Shown one piece after another: positions 38,910-49,348 of a stretch of DNA of 64,000 nucleotides. The position numbers were made by a program, and so were the translations under genes. Position 1 is the first letter of the stretch, and every line of letters begins with the position of its first letter. The DNA comes from Tepidibacter sp. (GTDB taxonomy: Bacteria > Bacillota > Clostridia > Peptostreptococcales > Peptostreptococcaceae). The DNA lies in contig NZ_JAOASI010000009.1 of NCBI RefSeq assembly GCF_025210165.1, positions 1 to 64,000 of the forward strand. Reading direction: 5' to 3'. The notes under the pieces are model-generated. The model searched no databases and was not told where the DNA came from. It saw only the letters and a list, made by a program, of their open reading frames with translations.

Positions 38910-40421
38910 TCAAATATCTGTATTTAAAACCTTAGATTTATAATAATTGTATTCATACCAATTATCATATGATTCTTTTAGATACCTTTTTTCGTCTTGT
39001 ATATATTGCTTTATACGTTTTGAATCTAATTTAGATTCATTTTCCTTTATAGCATCTATAGCATCATACGAAAGATCTAGTATGTACCCTTTATCCAATT
39101 TACCAGTTTCATTATATCTTTTTATATTTTTATTTACTATTATCTTATCTAGATTAACGCAATTAACTACCATATAAATAACCATTATAGATACTATTGA
39201 AAATTTAAATACATCAAATTTCTTCTGCCAAATTTTTATCAATCCGTATATAAGAATTATTGATAATGTAAATAAAAATATATGAACATAAATTCTAAGT
39301 CTTGTAAACCCAAGTACTTTTTCATATATTGTTAATTTATAGTTTGATGAGAAAAGCATGTTTCCCGTGAAAACTAAAAGTATTGTATAGAATATATTTA
39401 AAGTTTTATTTATTTTATCAGAGGTTATTTTTACACTTTTCATACTAAATCCAAGTATTGAGAAGTTTATTAAAGCAACTGTTAAAAGTTCAAAAAATCC
39501 TTTTCTTGCATACTTTGAATAAGAAAATCCACTAGGAAGAACATGCTTATTTCCTCCATATAAATATGATGTTTGTATTATAGAGAATAACAGATATGTA
39601 CAGCATAATACAAATAGTATAGTTAAAACCATAATAGGATTTATCACTTTATAATCCTTATCAATCTTACTATCCTTGTATTCATATTTAAGACTCCATA
39701 TATATCCAAAGAAATACATTGAAAATATAGTTATTAATATAACATCCCAAATTATATCTCCAAAATTGATTTTTCTTAATATGAACTCATATAAATCTTT
39801 TATATTTCTTATATAATGATCAAACATCATATCAGCAGATGCTAAAAGCGCTACTATGATAGCTAAAAGTGGTATTGATATTATTACTCCTAGTAATATA
39901 TTTTTTATATTATCATCTTTAGTCTTTAATTTATCAAAGTTCACAACTTGCTTTGAAAAAGAAAATATTTTTTCAATATTACTAAATGAAAAATTTAAAA
40001 GTCTTTTTCTAATATGAGTTATTATTCTAAGCTTCATATAATCTATATTCTGATATCTTATAGTTATAATATAAGCACTTATACTTATAGGAACTAAGAA
40101 GAAATTAAAAAATTTTATTAAACTATTATTGTAAATAGAAAAATTCAAACACATTACAAATATAAATAAGAGAATAAAGTTACTAAATTTATTCTTCAGA
40201 TTAACCTTATCTTTAACTGAGTATACACAAGATAAAATGAATAAAGTTGCAAATATCATCTCAGATACTCCAATACCATTTCCATTATAAAAATATCTAC
40301 ATAAAATTCCTAATAAAATAGATAGTATTACAATTTTTAGTTTATGAGATAAGCTAATATTAGAATCTATTTCCTTCTCTATATTAATTTTCGTGTCTAT
40401 AACGCTCTTATCATTTTTCAT
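38910..40421 (-). CDS. DUF4153/DUF4173-like multi-spanning membrane protein
   Basis: A 503-residue protein with about a dozen hydrophobic helices between residues 30 and 430 and a charged cytosolic C-terminal tail of about 70 residues (DKGYILDLSYDAIDAIKENE). Blocks such as IPLLAIIVALLASADMMFDHY, GFSYSKYARKGFFELL and LTIYEKVLGFTRLRIYVH are typical of the DUF4153/4173 group found in Firmicutes. Function is unknown. The ATG at 40421 is preceded by a G6 run used as ribosome binding site. The C-terminus is followed by its own terminator. Confidence 0.78.
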   Translation of the reverse strand: MKNDKSVIDTKINIEKEIDSNISLSHKLKIVILSILLGILCRYFYNGNGIGVSEMIFATLFILSCVYSVKDKVNLKNKFSNFILLFIFVMCLNFSIYNNSLIKFFNFFLVPISISAYIITIRYQNIDYMKLRIITHIRKRLLNFSFSNIEKIFSFSKQVVNFDKLKTKDDNIKNILLGVIISIPLLAIIVALLASADMMFDHYIRNIKDLYEFILRKINFGDIIWDVILITIFSMYFFGYIWSLKYEYKDSKIDKDYKVINPIMVLTILFVLCCTYLLFSIIQTSYLYGGNKHVLPSGFSYSKYARKGFFELLTVALINFSILGFSMKSVKITSDKINKTLNIFYTILLVFTGNMLFSSNYKLTIYEKVLGFTRLRIYVHIFLFTLSIILIYGLIKIWQKKFDVFKFSIVSIMVIYMVVNCVNLDKIIVNKNIKRYNETGKLDKGYILDLSYDAIDAIKENESKLDSKRIKQYIQDEKRYLKESYDNWYEYNYYKSKVLNTDI

Positions 40422-40486
40422 ATATATATTCCCCCCTTTGATTTTAAGCAATATAATAATACCATATTATTTATACTTTTCCAATA

Positions 40487-42598
40487 TCACCCCTTAACTT
40501 TATGAAGAAATACTTTTATATGAAAATAACTTATTTCATCTGGTAAATTTTCTTTTATAGTTTTTAAAGCATTGTATCCAACTTTATTTACTACTTCCTC
40601 TATTTGCTTTTCATATTCATCAGGTAGTAATTTATCCAAGTCAACTTCCATTCCTTCTATTGCACATCTAAACAAATGCTCTCTTACAGTTGACTCTACT
40701 AAATCTCTCTCTTTTGCTATATCCTCCACACTCTTTTTTTCATTATACAGATTAAGTGTTATTATATGACTTTTTACTTTTTCTTTTTTAGTCTCTTTTT
40801 TTATTTCTTTAGTTTCTATATTTTTATTTTTTCTGTATTCATTTATTTTTTCCATGAATAAATTCCCGTACTTTTCAAGCTTTGATTGCCCAACTCCTTT
40901 TATAGTCAAAAATTCTTCTTCACTTTGAGGCATATAAATACTCATTTCCTTAAGCGAAGCATCTGAAAAAACTATATACGGAGGAATACTTTCTCTTGTA
41001 GATATTTCTTTTCTAAGCTCTCTTAAAATATCAAATAGTTCATTGTCTGAGTTAGATATTTTCTTAACTTTCTTGTTTATCTTCATAAATACATTTTCAT
41101 TTCCCTTTAAAACATCAACAGATTTTTTGTTCATTTTAACTAATGGATACTGTCCTTGGGACAGTACAAGATAATCATCTGCTATTAGCTTATTTATTAT
41201 TTCTTGTATTTCCTTTACTGTATATTCCTTTACTATTCCATAAGTACTTAGTTTATCTAATCCAAAGTTTAATAATTTTTGATTTTTAGACCCTCTTAAA
41301 ACCTGTGCAATAAGTATAGATCCAAATCTCTCCTTCATTCTGTATACACAAGAAATTATCTTTTGAGCTAGCACTGTTATATCTTCTTTTTCTTCATTAT
41401 CATTGCATACACTACAATTTTTACATTTATCTTCTATATTTTCCTCACCAAAGTACTCTAGTATATATTTTCTCAAGCAATTTGATGTATGACAGTAATC
41501 TATCATATATTGAAGTCTTTTATACTCATATTCTTTTCTATCTATATTGTGTATAGTTTCTTCTATAAAAAACTTTTGAGTTTGAATATCTCGTGGATTG
41601 AATAAAAGTATACATTCACTCTTCTCTCCATCACGACCTGCACGTCCTGCCTCTTGATAATAGCTTTCCATATTCTTTGGCATATTATTATGTATTACAT
41701 ATCTAACATTAGACTTATCTATTCCCATACCAAATGCATTAGTTGCTACAATAACATTTATATTATCATACGAAAAATCATCCTGCATTTTAGTTCTTTG
41801 TTCATCTGTAAGACCTGCATGATATATACCAGCCTTATAATCTTTATCAATTAATAGTTCATATATAGATTCTGCTTCTTTTCTTGTAGATGTATATACT
41901 ATCCCTGTCTGTTCTTCATTATTCTCAACAAAATCAGCTATGAATTTTTTAGTATTTTCTCCTCTTATAACAGAAAACGTAAGGTTTTCTCTATCAAATC
42001 CACTTATATACTCGTTTGGTTCTCTAAGCTTTAGTAATTTTTTTATATCGTCTTTAACTTCACTTGTAGCAGTTGCCGTAAAAGCACACACTATAGGTCT
42101 TTCATATAAATTCTCTATAGCTTGACTAATTCTAGTATAGCTTGGTCTAAAATCATGCCCCCATTGAGATACGCAGTGAGCCTCATCTATAGCTATTAAA
42201 GATATATTTGCATCATTTAAAAAATTTAAAAACTCCCTTGAATTAAGTCTCTCTGGTGCAACATAAATAAGCTTATATTCCTCGTCCTTTGCATCAAATA
42301 ATCTCTCTGTTATCTCAATACTTGATAATGTACTATTTATATAAGTTGATTTTATACCTATTTCATTAAGGGAATCTACCTGGTCCTTCATAAGTGATAT
42401 TAATGGAGATATAACTACTGTTACTCCTGATAGTGCCATTGCTGGAACCTGATAGCAAAGAGACTTCCCTGCACCCGTAGGCATTATAGCTATCGTATCA
42501 TTTTTTTGAAGTATACTATTTATAACCTCTTCTTGTCCTTTTCTAAATCTATCGTATCCGAAATATTTCTTTAATATATCCTTTTGTATATCAATCAT
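40487..42598 (-). CDS. recQ: ATP-dependent DNA helicase RecQ
   Basis: A 703-residue 3'-5' DNA helicase acting in recombinational repair. Motif 0 GYDRFRKGQ, Walker A MPTGAGKSLCYQ, the DEAH box IDEAHCVSQWGHDFRP with the RecQ aromatic loop, and the helicase C domain ATNAFGMGIDK and YYQEAGRAGRDG are all present. The zinc-binding RQC cysteines follow (CHTSNCLRKYI ... CKNCSVC), then a winged helix, an HRDC domain (~510-590, LTIKGVGQSKLEKYG) and an extra C-terminal helix-turn-helix region (~610-700). This is full length. The gene is monocistronic. Confidence 0.94.
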   Translation of the reverse strand: MIDIQKDILKKYFGYDRFRKGQEEVINSILQKNDTIAIMPTGAGKSLCYQVPAMALSGVTVVISPLISLMKDQVDSLNEIGIKSTYINSTLSSIEITERLFDAKDEEYKLIYVAPERLNSREFLNFLNDANISLIAIDEAHCVSQWGHDFRPSYTRISQAIENLYERPIVCAFTATATSEVKDDIKKLLKLREPNEYISGFDRENLTFSVIRGENTKKFIADFVENNEEQTGIVYTSTRKEAESIYELLIDKDYKAGIYHAGLTDEQRTKMQDDFSYDNINVIVATNAFGMGIDKSNVRYVIHNNMPKNMESYYQEAGRAGRDGEKSECILLFNPRDIQTQKFFIEETIHNIDRKEYEYKRLQYMIDYCHTSNCLRKYILEYFGEENIEDKCKNCSVCNDNEEKEDITVLAQKIISCVYRMKERFGSILIAQVLRGSKNQKLLNFGLDKLSTYGIVKEYTVKEIQEIINKLIADDYLVLSQGQYPLVKMNKKSVDVLKGNENVFMKINKKVKKISNSDNELFDILRELRKEISTRESIPPYIVFSDASLKEMSIYMPQSEEEFLTIKGVGQSKLEKYGNLFMEKINEYRKNKNIETKEIKKETKKEKVKSHIITLNLYNEKKSVEDIAKERDLVESTVREHLFRCAIEGMEVDLDKLLPDEYEKQIEEVVNKVGYNALKTIKENLPDEISYFHIKVFLHKVKG

Positions 42599-42666
42599 AT
42601 ATTTGCTCCTTTAAATTAAAAGTATTATATTTTATTATATACTAAATATTTATTTTTTAACAAATT

Positions 42667-42725
42667 CTTATAACGAAAATTATATTCTTCTTTAAGTTAT
42701 GAATAAATATAATTTTCGTTATAAG
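42667..42725. repeat. Long hairpin upstream of recQ
   Basis: A perfect 20-bp inverted repeat (CTTATAACGAAAATTATATT and complement) encloses a 19-base loop. It lies between the recQ start and the end of the hpd operon. It is too AT-rich to be a convincing terminator. It may be a regulatory site, a small RNA or a miniature repeat. Confidence 0.55.
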
Positions 42726-42808
42726 TTTCAAAAAAGTTTACATATAAGATTCTTTTAAAAGAAGAACTTTTTTATTATTTAAAATCCTAATACTCATTTT
42801 GATATACT

Positions 42809-42845
42809 AAAAAAGAGCTGTGAAAAATTTTCACAGCTCTTTTTT
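42809..42845 (-). terminator. Terminator of the hpd operon
   Basis: A 17-bp stem (AAAAAGAGCTGTGAAAA and its complement) lies just after the hpdA stop. The minus strand reads into T6. Confidence 0.9.
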
Positions 42846-42883
42846 ATTTAGCTATAGCCTTATCATGTTGATTTGGAAATTTA

Positions 42884-43822
42884 CTAGAATGCAGTGTCAT
42901 GCCCTACATAACATGCTATCTGATTTTCTAAGAACAAATCTTGTATTTCTTCAAGCTTTTTAGGATCTGTCCCCTCTTCATCTTTATATTTATATTCTTT
43001 ACCTAATTGTTTCCATTTAGATTCTCCAAGTCTATGAAATGGAAGTATATTTATTTCAAATAAATCATTTTCTTTCATAAACTGGGTAGTGTCAGTTATA
43101 TTTTCATATGTGTCATTAAAGTCTCTTATAACAGGCATTCTAAGGATTAATCTTCCCTTCCAACCACTCTGCTTTAAAGCTCTAATGTTATTTAAAATGA
43201 TATCATTATATACTCCAGTCTTTTGTTTATGCATATCTCTATTTATATGCTTTACGTCTATAAATGCAAAGTCTATATACTTCATAACTTCTAAAAATGT
43301 TTTATTATCTTTGTATGCAGTTGTTTCAATAGCAGTATGAAAATAATTTTGCTTACATTCTTTTAATAAATTTATCAAGAATTCACTTTGTAAAAGAGGC
43401 TCTCCTCCACTAAATGTAACTCCACCCTCAACACTCCATGAATTAGAATCTCTAGTCAATATTTTCATTATTTGATCAACACTATATTCTTTACCACAAA
43501 CCTTAAGTGCATCATAATAGCATTTCAAGCTGCATTCAAATGTATCACAGTTTTTGCATATATCCCAATTTAATGTCGGCATATTATTAAATGTTAGACC
43601 TTTATAAGGACATGCATCTTTACAAATAGTACATCCCTTTTGATACTTACAGCTAGTTTCGCTAAACATTATATGAGGCTTTAAAGTCCAACTTTCAGGA
43701 TTTGCACACCACTCACATCTTAAAGGACATCCATTCATAAAAACTGTAGTCCTACATCCCGGTCCGTCATGTACTGAAAAACTCTGTATATCAAATACTA
43801 TTCCTTTGTCGATTTTTTCCAT
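42884..43822 (-). CDS. hpdA: 4-hydroxyphenylacetate decarboxylase activating enzyme
   Basis: A 312-residue radical SAM activase that generates the glycyl radical on HpdB. The SAM cluster motif is NGCPLRCEWCANPESW (CxxxCxxC). A ferredoxin-like insert with two auxiliary cysteine clusters (CKYQKGCTICKDAC and CKNCDTFECSLKC) follows at ~58-105. SGGEPLLQ is the SAM-binding motif. The length matches HpdA of C. difficile. It is last in the operon, after a transporter gene, and 14 bases separate them. Assignment rests on both sequence type and linkage to hpdB and hpdC. Confidence 0.92.
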   Translation of the reverse strand: MEKIDKGIVFDIQSFSVHDGPGCRTTVFMNGCPLRCEWCANPESWTLKPHIMFSETSCKYQKGCTICKDACPYKGLTFNNMPTLNWDICKNCDTFECSLKCYYDALKVCGKEYSVDQIMKILTRDSNSWSVEGGVTFSGGEPLLQSEFLINLLKECKQNYFHTAIETTAYKDNKTFLEVMKYIDFAFIDVKHINRDMHKQKTGVYNDIILNNIRALKQSGWKGRLILRMPVIRDFNDTYENITDTTQFMKENDLFEINILPFHRLGESKWKQLGKEYKYKDEEGTDPKKLEEIQDLFLENQIACYVGHDTAF

Positions 43823-43837
43823 TTTAAATACCTCACT

Positions 43838-45115
43838 TTAATCCTTATCTATAGATAATGGAAGAAGCATTGCCACTATAGCAGATATTGCGAATGATGT
43901 CATGGCAAACTTTAGTGAATTATAATAACTTCCTGATATGTCATATAAATAAGCTCCCATAAAACTTCCAAGTGCAGGCCCTATACCCATGACTATAAGA
44001 GTTGATAGTCCCCATATCTTACCAAACGTCTTATTGCCATAAACAGATGCTGCATATCCTGCAACTCCACCAGGTTCTATAGCCCAGTATACAGCAAATA
44101 CTATACAAGATACTATACTAAGAGTTACTGCACCTTTTCCTGTCATTAAAGCAATACAAGCTATAACTCCTGTTATAGGTGCAAATATTATCATATACTT
44201 CCTAGCTTTTGTCTCATGCTTTAACTTACCTACCATTTTATCTGCTACAACCCCCATTAAAGGCATTGTAAATATACCAGCTATTCCTATTGCAACATAA
44301 AGATTAGTAGCAGTAGATAAAGATAAATCACAATCTGCCATCCAATACTTTACAATCTGAGTCCAAACTAAAAATTCTGCAACCATACTAGTCAAGAATG
44401 CTATTATAGCACCCCATATAGGAAATGTAGAAAATGCCTGTTTTATACTCCATTCTCTATCATTTACATTGTTTTTCTTAGTTTTTAGTGTATCCATGCC
44501 AAAAGGCTCAAGTCCATAATATTTAGGATTTTTCTTTGCAACTAAAGTAGCTATTATTAAAGCTATTAATACTACAAGAGATAGTATCCTCATAGCAAAT
44601 CTCCAGTCCATAGTTGCAAGAACTTGTTTTGCTCCAAGGCTTAGTACAACCTGTGCAACAGGTGCTCCCATAAAAGCTATCCCCCACATTGTTGCATATG
44701 CCTTTCCTACATACCATTTTCTAACGGATACTGTTGATGATACCCAAAGCATACCAGTTCCTATTCCTGCAAATACAGCATATGGAATCAAGTATGACAT
44801 ATATGTTTTAGAAAAGCTTGTTATTAAAAATCCTAAGGAACCACTTATAGCACCTAAAAAATACGCAGGCTTAGTTCCCCATTTATCTATTATCATTCCA
44901 CTAAAGAATGCAGTTACTGCATAAACGCTCATCATAAGTGAATAACCTAGAGTTAGCTTTGACGCACTCCACCCAAGATCCTTTGCCATAGGACCTTGAA
45001 GAACAGAAAAGGTAGCTCTATAGCCAAACAAACAAAATACTGCAAGCCAAGAGGCAAGAACTACCATATAACCTAGGTGTTTTGCTTCCTTTTCACTTAC
45101 TCTGCTCTCTAGCAT
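43838..45115 (-). CDS. MFS transporter (OFA-like) within the hpd operon
   Basis: A 425-residue, twelve-helix major facilitator of the oxalate/formate antiporter-like group. Typical blocks are GYRATFSVLQGPMAKDLGWS, FSGMIIDKWGTKPAYFLGAI (motif A region), GIGTGMLWVSSTVSVRKWYVGK and EPGGVAGYAASVYGNKTFGKIWG. It lies between hpdC and hpdA on the same transcript with gaps of 32 and 15 bases. The likely job, by position, is import of 4-hydroxyphenylacetate or its exchange for a product. This is inference, since MFS substrates cannot be read from sequence. The familiar C. difficile operon is hpdB-hpdC-hpdA without an inserted transporter. Confidence 0.82.
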   Translation of the reverse strand: MLESRVSEKEAKHLGYMVVLASWLAVFCLFGYRATFSVLQGPMAKDLGWSASKLTLGYSLMMSVYAVTAFFSGMIIDKWGTKPAYFLGAISGSLGFLITSFSKTYMSYLIPYAVFAGIGTGMLWVSSTVSVRKWYVGKAYATMWGIAFMGAPVAQVVLSLGAKQVLATMDWRFAMRILSLVVLIALIIATLVAKKNPKYYGLEPFGMDTLKTKKNNVNDREWSIKQAFSTFPIWGAIIAFLTSMVAEFLVWTQIVKYWMADCDLSLSTATNLYVAIGIAGIFTMPLMGVVADKMVGKLKHETKARKYMIIFAPITGVIACIALMTGKGAVTLSIVSCIVFAVYWAIEPGGVAGYAASVYGNKTFGKIWGLSTLIVMGIGPALGSFMGAYLYDISGSYYNSLKFAMTSFAISAIVAMLLPLSIDKD

Positions 45116-45147
45116 TCACTATCAATCCTTCCACCTTATTCAATATA

Positions 45148-45405
45148 TTATCTTTTGAATTCGTGTGAATTACAAGTTATAGCATTTAAATCTCCATATG
45201 TCCAGCTATCTTTATCAAGACCTACGCACATTCCTAATTCATCTTTATCCGAGTTTTTAAAGTTAGAACAATTTCTACATTTAGGACATAGCTCAAATGC
45301 TTCACATACATCAGAATCTATATTAATCATATTTCCTGTTACTCTGCAAATTCCCTTTGCAGCGTCCATAGGAGAAAAATTTAAACAATCATTGTGTTTT
45401 AACAT
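45148..45405 (-). CDS. hpdC: 4-hydroxyphenylacetate decarboxylase small subunit
   Basis: An 85-residue protein, the same size as HpdC of C. difficile. It binds two [4Fe-4S] clusters and joins HpdB in the holoenzyme. The ligand pattern is visible: His4 and Cys7 in KHNDC, Cys20, Cys34/Cys40, then Cys43, Cys46, Cys60 and Cys78 (PKCRNC, GMCVGL, AITC). The ATG at 45405 is chosen because GGAG inside the end of hpdB lies at the right distance. The GTG at 45411 overlaps the hpdB stop. Its presence separates this system from ordinary glycyl radical enzymes, which lack a small subunit. Confidence 0.94.
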   Translation of the reverse strand: MLKHNDCLNFSPMDAAKGICRVTGNMINIDSDVCEAFELCPKCRNCSNFKNSDKDELGMCVGLDKDSWTYGDLNAITCNSHEFKR

Positions 45406-45410
45406 AATCA

Positions 45411-48134
45411 CTACACTCCTTCATATTCTGTTCTTGAAATAACTTCATCTTGAATAGGCTTACCTATTTCGCACCAGTATTGTGTAAATCCTGCAACTCT
45501 TACCATAAGATCTCTATAATTATCAGGATTCTTTTGTGCATCTCTTAATACCTTAGAATCAACTATATTGTATTGTATATGGAATCCTCCTTTTCTCATG
45601 TATGAGCGTGTTAAATCTAATAAATGCTTAGTTCCTTGTGCTCCTTTTAATGCACTTGGATGTATCTTCATATTCATTTGAGAATTTTGAGAATTTGAAT
45701 GATCCCAAACTGTAGCTGATTCAAATAATGCATATGGTCCATTTTTATCAGTTCCAGGATAAGCTGACATTGAACCATCTGAATAAGTTGTTCCTGCAAG
45801 TCTTCCATCAGGTGTAGCAAGCGTTGCAGCTCCTTGTGCTCCGTGAGTTGAAACTGATATTTGGCAAGCATACATAGGCTTTGCATAAAGTGACATTGCA
45901 GTCTTTGACATTTCGCAGAACCAATCTTCATACTCCTTAAGGATAGTATCTGCATAAGGATTGTCATTACCGTACTTAGGAGCCATCAAGCATTCTCCAT
46001 ATATATCATCATATTTTCCACTATTATCTACTTTTTCTTGATCCACCATTGAGAAGTTTCTAGTTTCTAGAGCATTCTTAAATCCAAAGTTATTTATTAT
46101 AGCATCCTTTAACTCTTCAATAGTAAACTTCTTATCATCATATACAACCTTTTTAATTCCAGCTAATGAATTTACCATAGTTACAGTTCCACAGCTTTCA
46201 ACATTAAATGTAGCATTGTATCTATATCCCATATTACCTATATGCTGTCCTTTTGATAAGCAGTCTGGTTTTAAGAAAGAGTTTACAACAGACATATTTT
46301 GCTTACGCCATATATCATGCTGAACATTATTTGTTTTAGCTAAAACATCAACTGCTTTTTCATAATACATCTTAAATGTATCAACTAATTCTTCATAAGT
46401 TTCAAGCTTTCTATTATGAGGTTCAAACACCTTAATTCCAGTTCTATTATCTACTCCATTAGTAAGTACTAATTCTAATACCTTAGGATTTGCTATAAAG
46501 TGAACTCCAACACTTGTAGGCTGACCTGCTCCTCCAGGTATTTTATATTTCTTACCATTTAAATCAAGCTCTTTCCAACATCCTGGTGATGTTTCAAGGC
46601 ATCCTCCTATTGCAAAAGATCTAGCTTCTTTAATAGTCATTCCTTCAGGAGAGTATTGATTCATCATAAATTCTATTCCACCTCTATTGTTCATCCAAGC
46701 TGGATATCCTGCACCAGTTTTATCGCATTCTACACACTTTAATAAGAACTTCTCTGGAAGCTTCTCATCGTAAAGAACTGATAAAGTAGGCTGAGGTGTT
46801 TCACATGTTATACCAGCTTCAACTATTAACATTTCTAAATCGTTAGTAGCAGACTGTCCATCATGAGTAAGTCCTCCAAGAGTTAAGTTGTTAAATGTAT
46901 TTCCTGATAAAACTCCTCCAACAACTCCAGTTGATGCAAAGCAGTCTATACATGTAATTTTTATTCTATATAATTCTAGAAGCTCTAATACTTCTTCTTT
47001 AGTTATATTTCCTAATTCAATATCTTGTTCATACCAAGGATACAATACTTGACCAAGTCTTCCTATTGCTAATCCTGATATTGCATCTTCATTTAAAACT
47101 GCAATATGTAGGATATATGATAATTGAAGTGCTTCTCTGAATGTAGCTGGCTTTTTATGAGCTATATTTTCTAAGCAGTTAGCTATATCCATATACTCTT
47201 TTTTGTCTTCTTCATTTTTAGCAATCTTTTCAAGTCTTCTTGCATGCTTTGAGTAATTTAATATCCAAGTTTGAATACCTTCTATAATATGAATTACAGC
47301 TTCATAGAAATAAAGTCTGTCCATTCCTGTTACTCCATCTCCATCTGCATTTCCAGCAACTTCATCTTTACACTCTTTAGCCATCTCTATAAGTTTGTCA
47401 AATCCATACTGAAGAGGATAGTAATAGTTTATTACTTCTCTTCCTTGAGGTAGAGTAAATCCTGAGTCAAACATACAAACTAAGCTTCTCATTATATTCT
47501 CTTTTATTTCATAATCTGGAACCATTTTTTCATATTTATGTCCTAAGTCCTCAACAGATTTTCCTATCCATTCATTTGCAACCTTTAAAAGAACAGGTAT
47601 TTCTTCTTTTCTCATTCCAAACTTACCTGCAATGGAAACTACATTACCAAAACTCTTTGTAACATTTCCTCCACCGTGTCCAAATTCACTTAACTCACCA
47701 GCACTTGCACTACCTGATTCAAGAGCAGCTTTATATAATTCACTCTCTTTTGCTACGAAGAAGCTTTCTGAAAGCCACGGCATAGGAAAAGAGCCTCTAT
47801 AATTATAAGTTTTTTGCATAACAAGTTTTTCACCAGGAATGATATTTGGTGTAAGTCTTGAAAATGCCTCTTTTAAAGCAAGAGCTCTTCTAACTACTGT
47901 AATCTCACCTTCAAGTTCATTAAACTTACGATTATACCAATAAGGAAATTCCATATTAGCAGTTGATAATGTGTTATAAAATATATCCCTTAACCTCTTT
48001 GCTCTTGGAGTTGGTTCTTTTTTTACCTCTCTATCAACCATCTCCTCAGGAGCTTTTCCTCCATACTGATAATTAATTGACAGTCCTTTAGATGCCAAAA
48101 TATCAGCAAGTTTCATTTTTTTATTATCATCCAT
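45411..48134 (-). CDS. hpdB: 4-hydroxyphenylacetate decarboxylase glycyl radical subunit
   Basis: A 907-residue glycyl radical enzyme, close to the ~900 residues usual for HpdB, that decarboxylates 4-hydroxyphenylacetate to p-cresol. The active-site cysteine is Cys512 in [12 protein letters not shown], with the partner Glu514 two residues on. The glycyl radical residue is Gly882 in [20 protein letters not shown]. Together with the adjacent hpdC and a matching activase this is a confident identification. The start has AGGGAGG. The ~245-base upstream region carries the promoter and an inverted repeat. It ends the tyrosine-fermentation route through 4-hydroxyphenylacetate. The product p-cresol inhibits competing bacteria. 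Confidence 0.95.
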   Translation of the reverse strand: MDDNKKMKLADILASKGLSINYQYGGKAPEEMVDREVKKEPTPRAKRLRDIFYNTLSTANMEFPYWYNRKFNELEGEITVVRRALALKEAFSRLTPNIIPGEKLVMQKTYNYRGSFPMPWLSESFFVAKESELYKAALESGSASAGELSEFGHGGGNVTKSFGNVVSIAGKFGMRKEEIPVLLKVANEWIGKSVEDLGHKYEKMVPDYEIKENIMRSLVCMFDSGFTLPQGREVINYYYPLQYGFDKLIEMAKECKDEVAGNADGDGVTGMDRLYFYEAVIHIIEGIQTWILNYSKHARRLEKIAKNEEDKKEYMDIANCLENIAHKKPATFREALQLSYILHIAVLNEDAISGLAIGRLGQVLYPWYEQDIELGNITKEEVLELLELYRIKITCIDCFASTGVVGGVLSGNTFNNLTLGGLTHDGQSATNDLEMLIVEAGITCETPQPTLSVLYDEKLPEKFLLKCVECDKTGAGYPAWMNNRGGIEFMMNQYSPEGMTIKEARSFAIGGCLETSPGCWKELDLNGKKYKIPGGAGQPTSVGVHFIANPKVLELVLTNGVDNRTGIKVFEPHNRKLETYEELVDTFKMYYEKAVDVLAKTNNVQHDIWRKQNMSVVNSFLKPDCLSKGQHIGNMGYRYNATFNVESCGTVTMVNSLAGIKKVVYDDKKFTIEELKDAIINNFGFKNALETRNFSMVDQEKVDNSGKYDDIYGECLMAPKYGNDNPYADTILKEYEDWFCEMSKTAMSLYAKPMYACQISVSTHGAQGAATLATPDGRLAGTTYSDGSMSAYPGTDKNGPYALFESATVWDHSNSQNSQMNMKIHPSALKGAQGTKHLLDLTRSYMRKGGFHIQYNIVDSKVLRDAQKNPDNYRDLMVRVAGFTQYWCEIGKPIQDEVISRTEYEGV

Positions 48135-48190
48135 CCAATTTACCTCCCTTGTAAACTTACTTGCCCTATAAATATATATGACTTTTGTTC

Positions 48191-48213
48191 TTGATTAATG
48201 AGTTAATAATCAA
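48191..48213. promoter_or_regulatory. Inverted repeat upstream of hpdB, possible operator
   Basis: TTGATTA, nine bases, TAATCAA lies 57-79 bases before the hpdB start codon. The sequence TAGAATAATGGTAAAAT, a plausible -10 region, is further upstream on the minus strand. The site may be an operator or part of the leader. Confidence 0.4.
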
Positions 48214-48380
48214 TTTTAATACACCTTATTTTACCATTATTCTACATAAAAGTATATCTTTAAAAAATTTGTTAGATGAATTATATATTTTATTTATATT
48301 TATGTCTGATTATCATTTTTCTTGTTTTCTAATTATTATATTTAGAAACTAAAAAAACCTGATTATATCAAGTTTTAATT

Positions 48381-48399
48381 GTTATGTTTCATATAGTGT
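48381..48399. repeat. Direct repeat, left copy (19 bp)
   Basis: GTTATGTTTCATATAGTGT occurs here and again at 52643 in the same orientation. The two copies enclose the second glycyl radical gene block. The region between here and the hpdB start, and on to 48574, holds no gene that I can support. Confidence 0.85.
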
Positions 48400-48574
48400 A
48401 AATAATATCTACTGAAGGGTTTAACAATAAGATCAAGTTTCTTAAGTTAACATTTTTTAGCATTAGAAACTTCCATAGAATCAAAAGTGAATTAGCTAGG
48501 TTTACTGTGAACTATTTTTTGATATACCCAATCATTTGAATTTCAATATCTGCACCGATTAGATTTCTTCTTAG

Positions 48575-49348
48575 CTACATGTAGCTAACTACTTCAACAC
48601 CTTCTTGTTCAATAATATTTTTAAGATGAAACAATTTATCACCCGTAGGTCTTTTGAAATCTTCTGAAGGCTTTTTTATATTAAGTTCTTCATACTTATA
48701 TGTTCCAAATTCATGATATGGCAACAGTTCGATTTTAGGATGAGGTATATACTTTTTTACAAAAGCTGCTGTTTTCTGAATATTCTCATCAGTCGTATTT
48801 ACCCCTTCTATCACTGGTATACGAATCACTACGGGGTACGAAAGTGCAGCCATTTTTTTGATATTGTCTAAAATAATCTTATTGTTTTTTTCTGTGAATC
48901 CAGTATGTTTAATATCATCAATCACTTTAATATCCACAAAAATCTTATGCATTCTTTCAAGTATTGGCTTAACCTTATTAAACTCAAAATAGCCACATGT
49001 CTCGATCGCCAAGTCAAAACCATCATTATATAGTTTTCGTGATAGTGTATCTAAAAACTCTAATTGAACGGTAGGTTCGCCTCCTGAGAATGTAATTCCA
49101 CCATTTGAAAATCTGTAGAAAACTCTTTGCCTATCGATAAGATTCAGAATAGCCTCAATTGTATATTCACTAATGAAGCTATTTGGTCCATTCGAGGCAA
49201 ATGATTCAGGATTGGCACACCACTTGCATCTTAGAGGGCAACCAGACAAGAAAAGTACTGTTCGAATACCGTCCCCATCATTCACAGAATAATTTTGTGG
49301 CTGCATCATAAAGCCAGATTGATTCTTTGTAAAACTAGAAGCTGCCAT
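48575..49348 (-). CDS. Short glycyl radical enzyme activase lacking auxiliary Fe-S domain
   Basis: A ~257-residue radical SAM activase. The motif SGCPLRCKWCANPES holds the CxxxCxxC cluster ligands, and ITFSGGEP follows only ~40 residues later. The ferredoxin-like insert with two extra clusters, present in HpdA, is absent, so it is built like pyruvate formate-lyase activase. Other blocks are VNDGDGIRTVLFLSG, DLAIETCG and VVIRIPVIEGVN. It overlaps the end of the enzyme gene by about 14 bases. The ATG at 49348 is a reasonable start, but one slightly later (MMQPQNY) is possible. It almost certainly activates the enzyme encoded immediately upstream. Confidence 0.85.
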   Translation of the reverse strand: MAASSFTKNQSGFMMQPQNYSVNDGDGIRTVLFLSGCPLRCKWCANPESFASNGPNSFISEYTIEAILNLIDRQRVFYRFSNGGITFSGGEPTVQLEFLDTLSRKLYNDGFDLAIETCGYFEFNKVKPILERMHKIFVDIKVIDDIKHTGFTEKNNKIILDNIKKMAALSYPVVIRIPVIEGVNTTDENIQKTAAFVKKYIPHPKIELLPYHEFGTYKYEELNIKKPSEDFKRPTGDKLFHLKNIIEQEGVEVVSYM

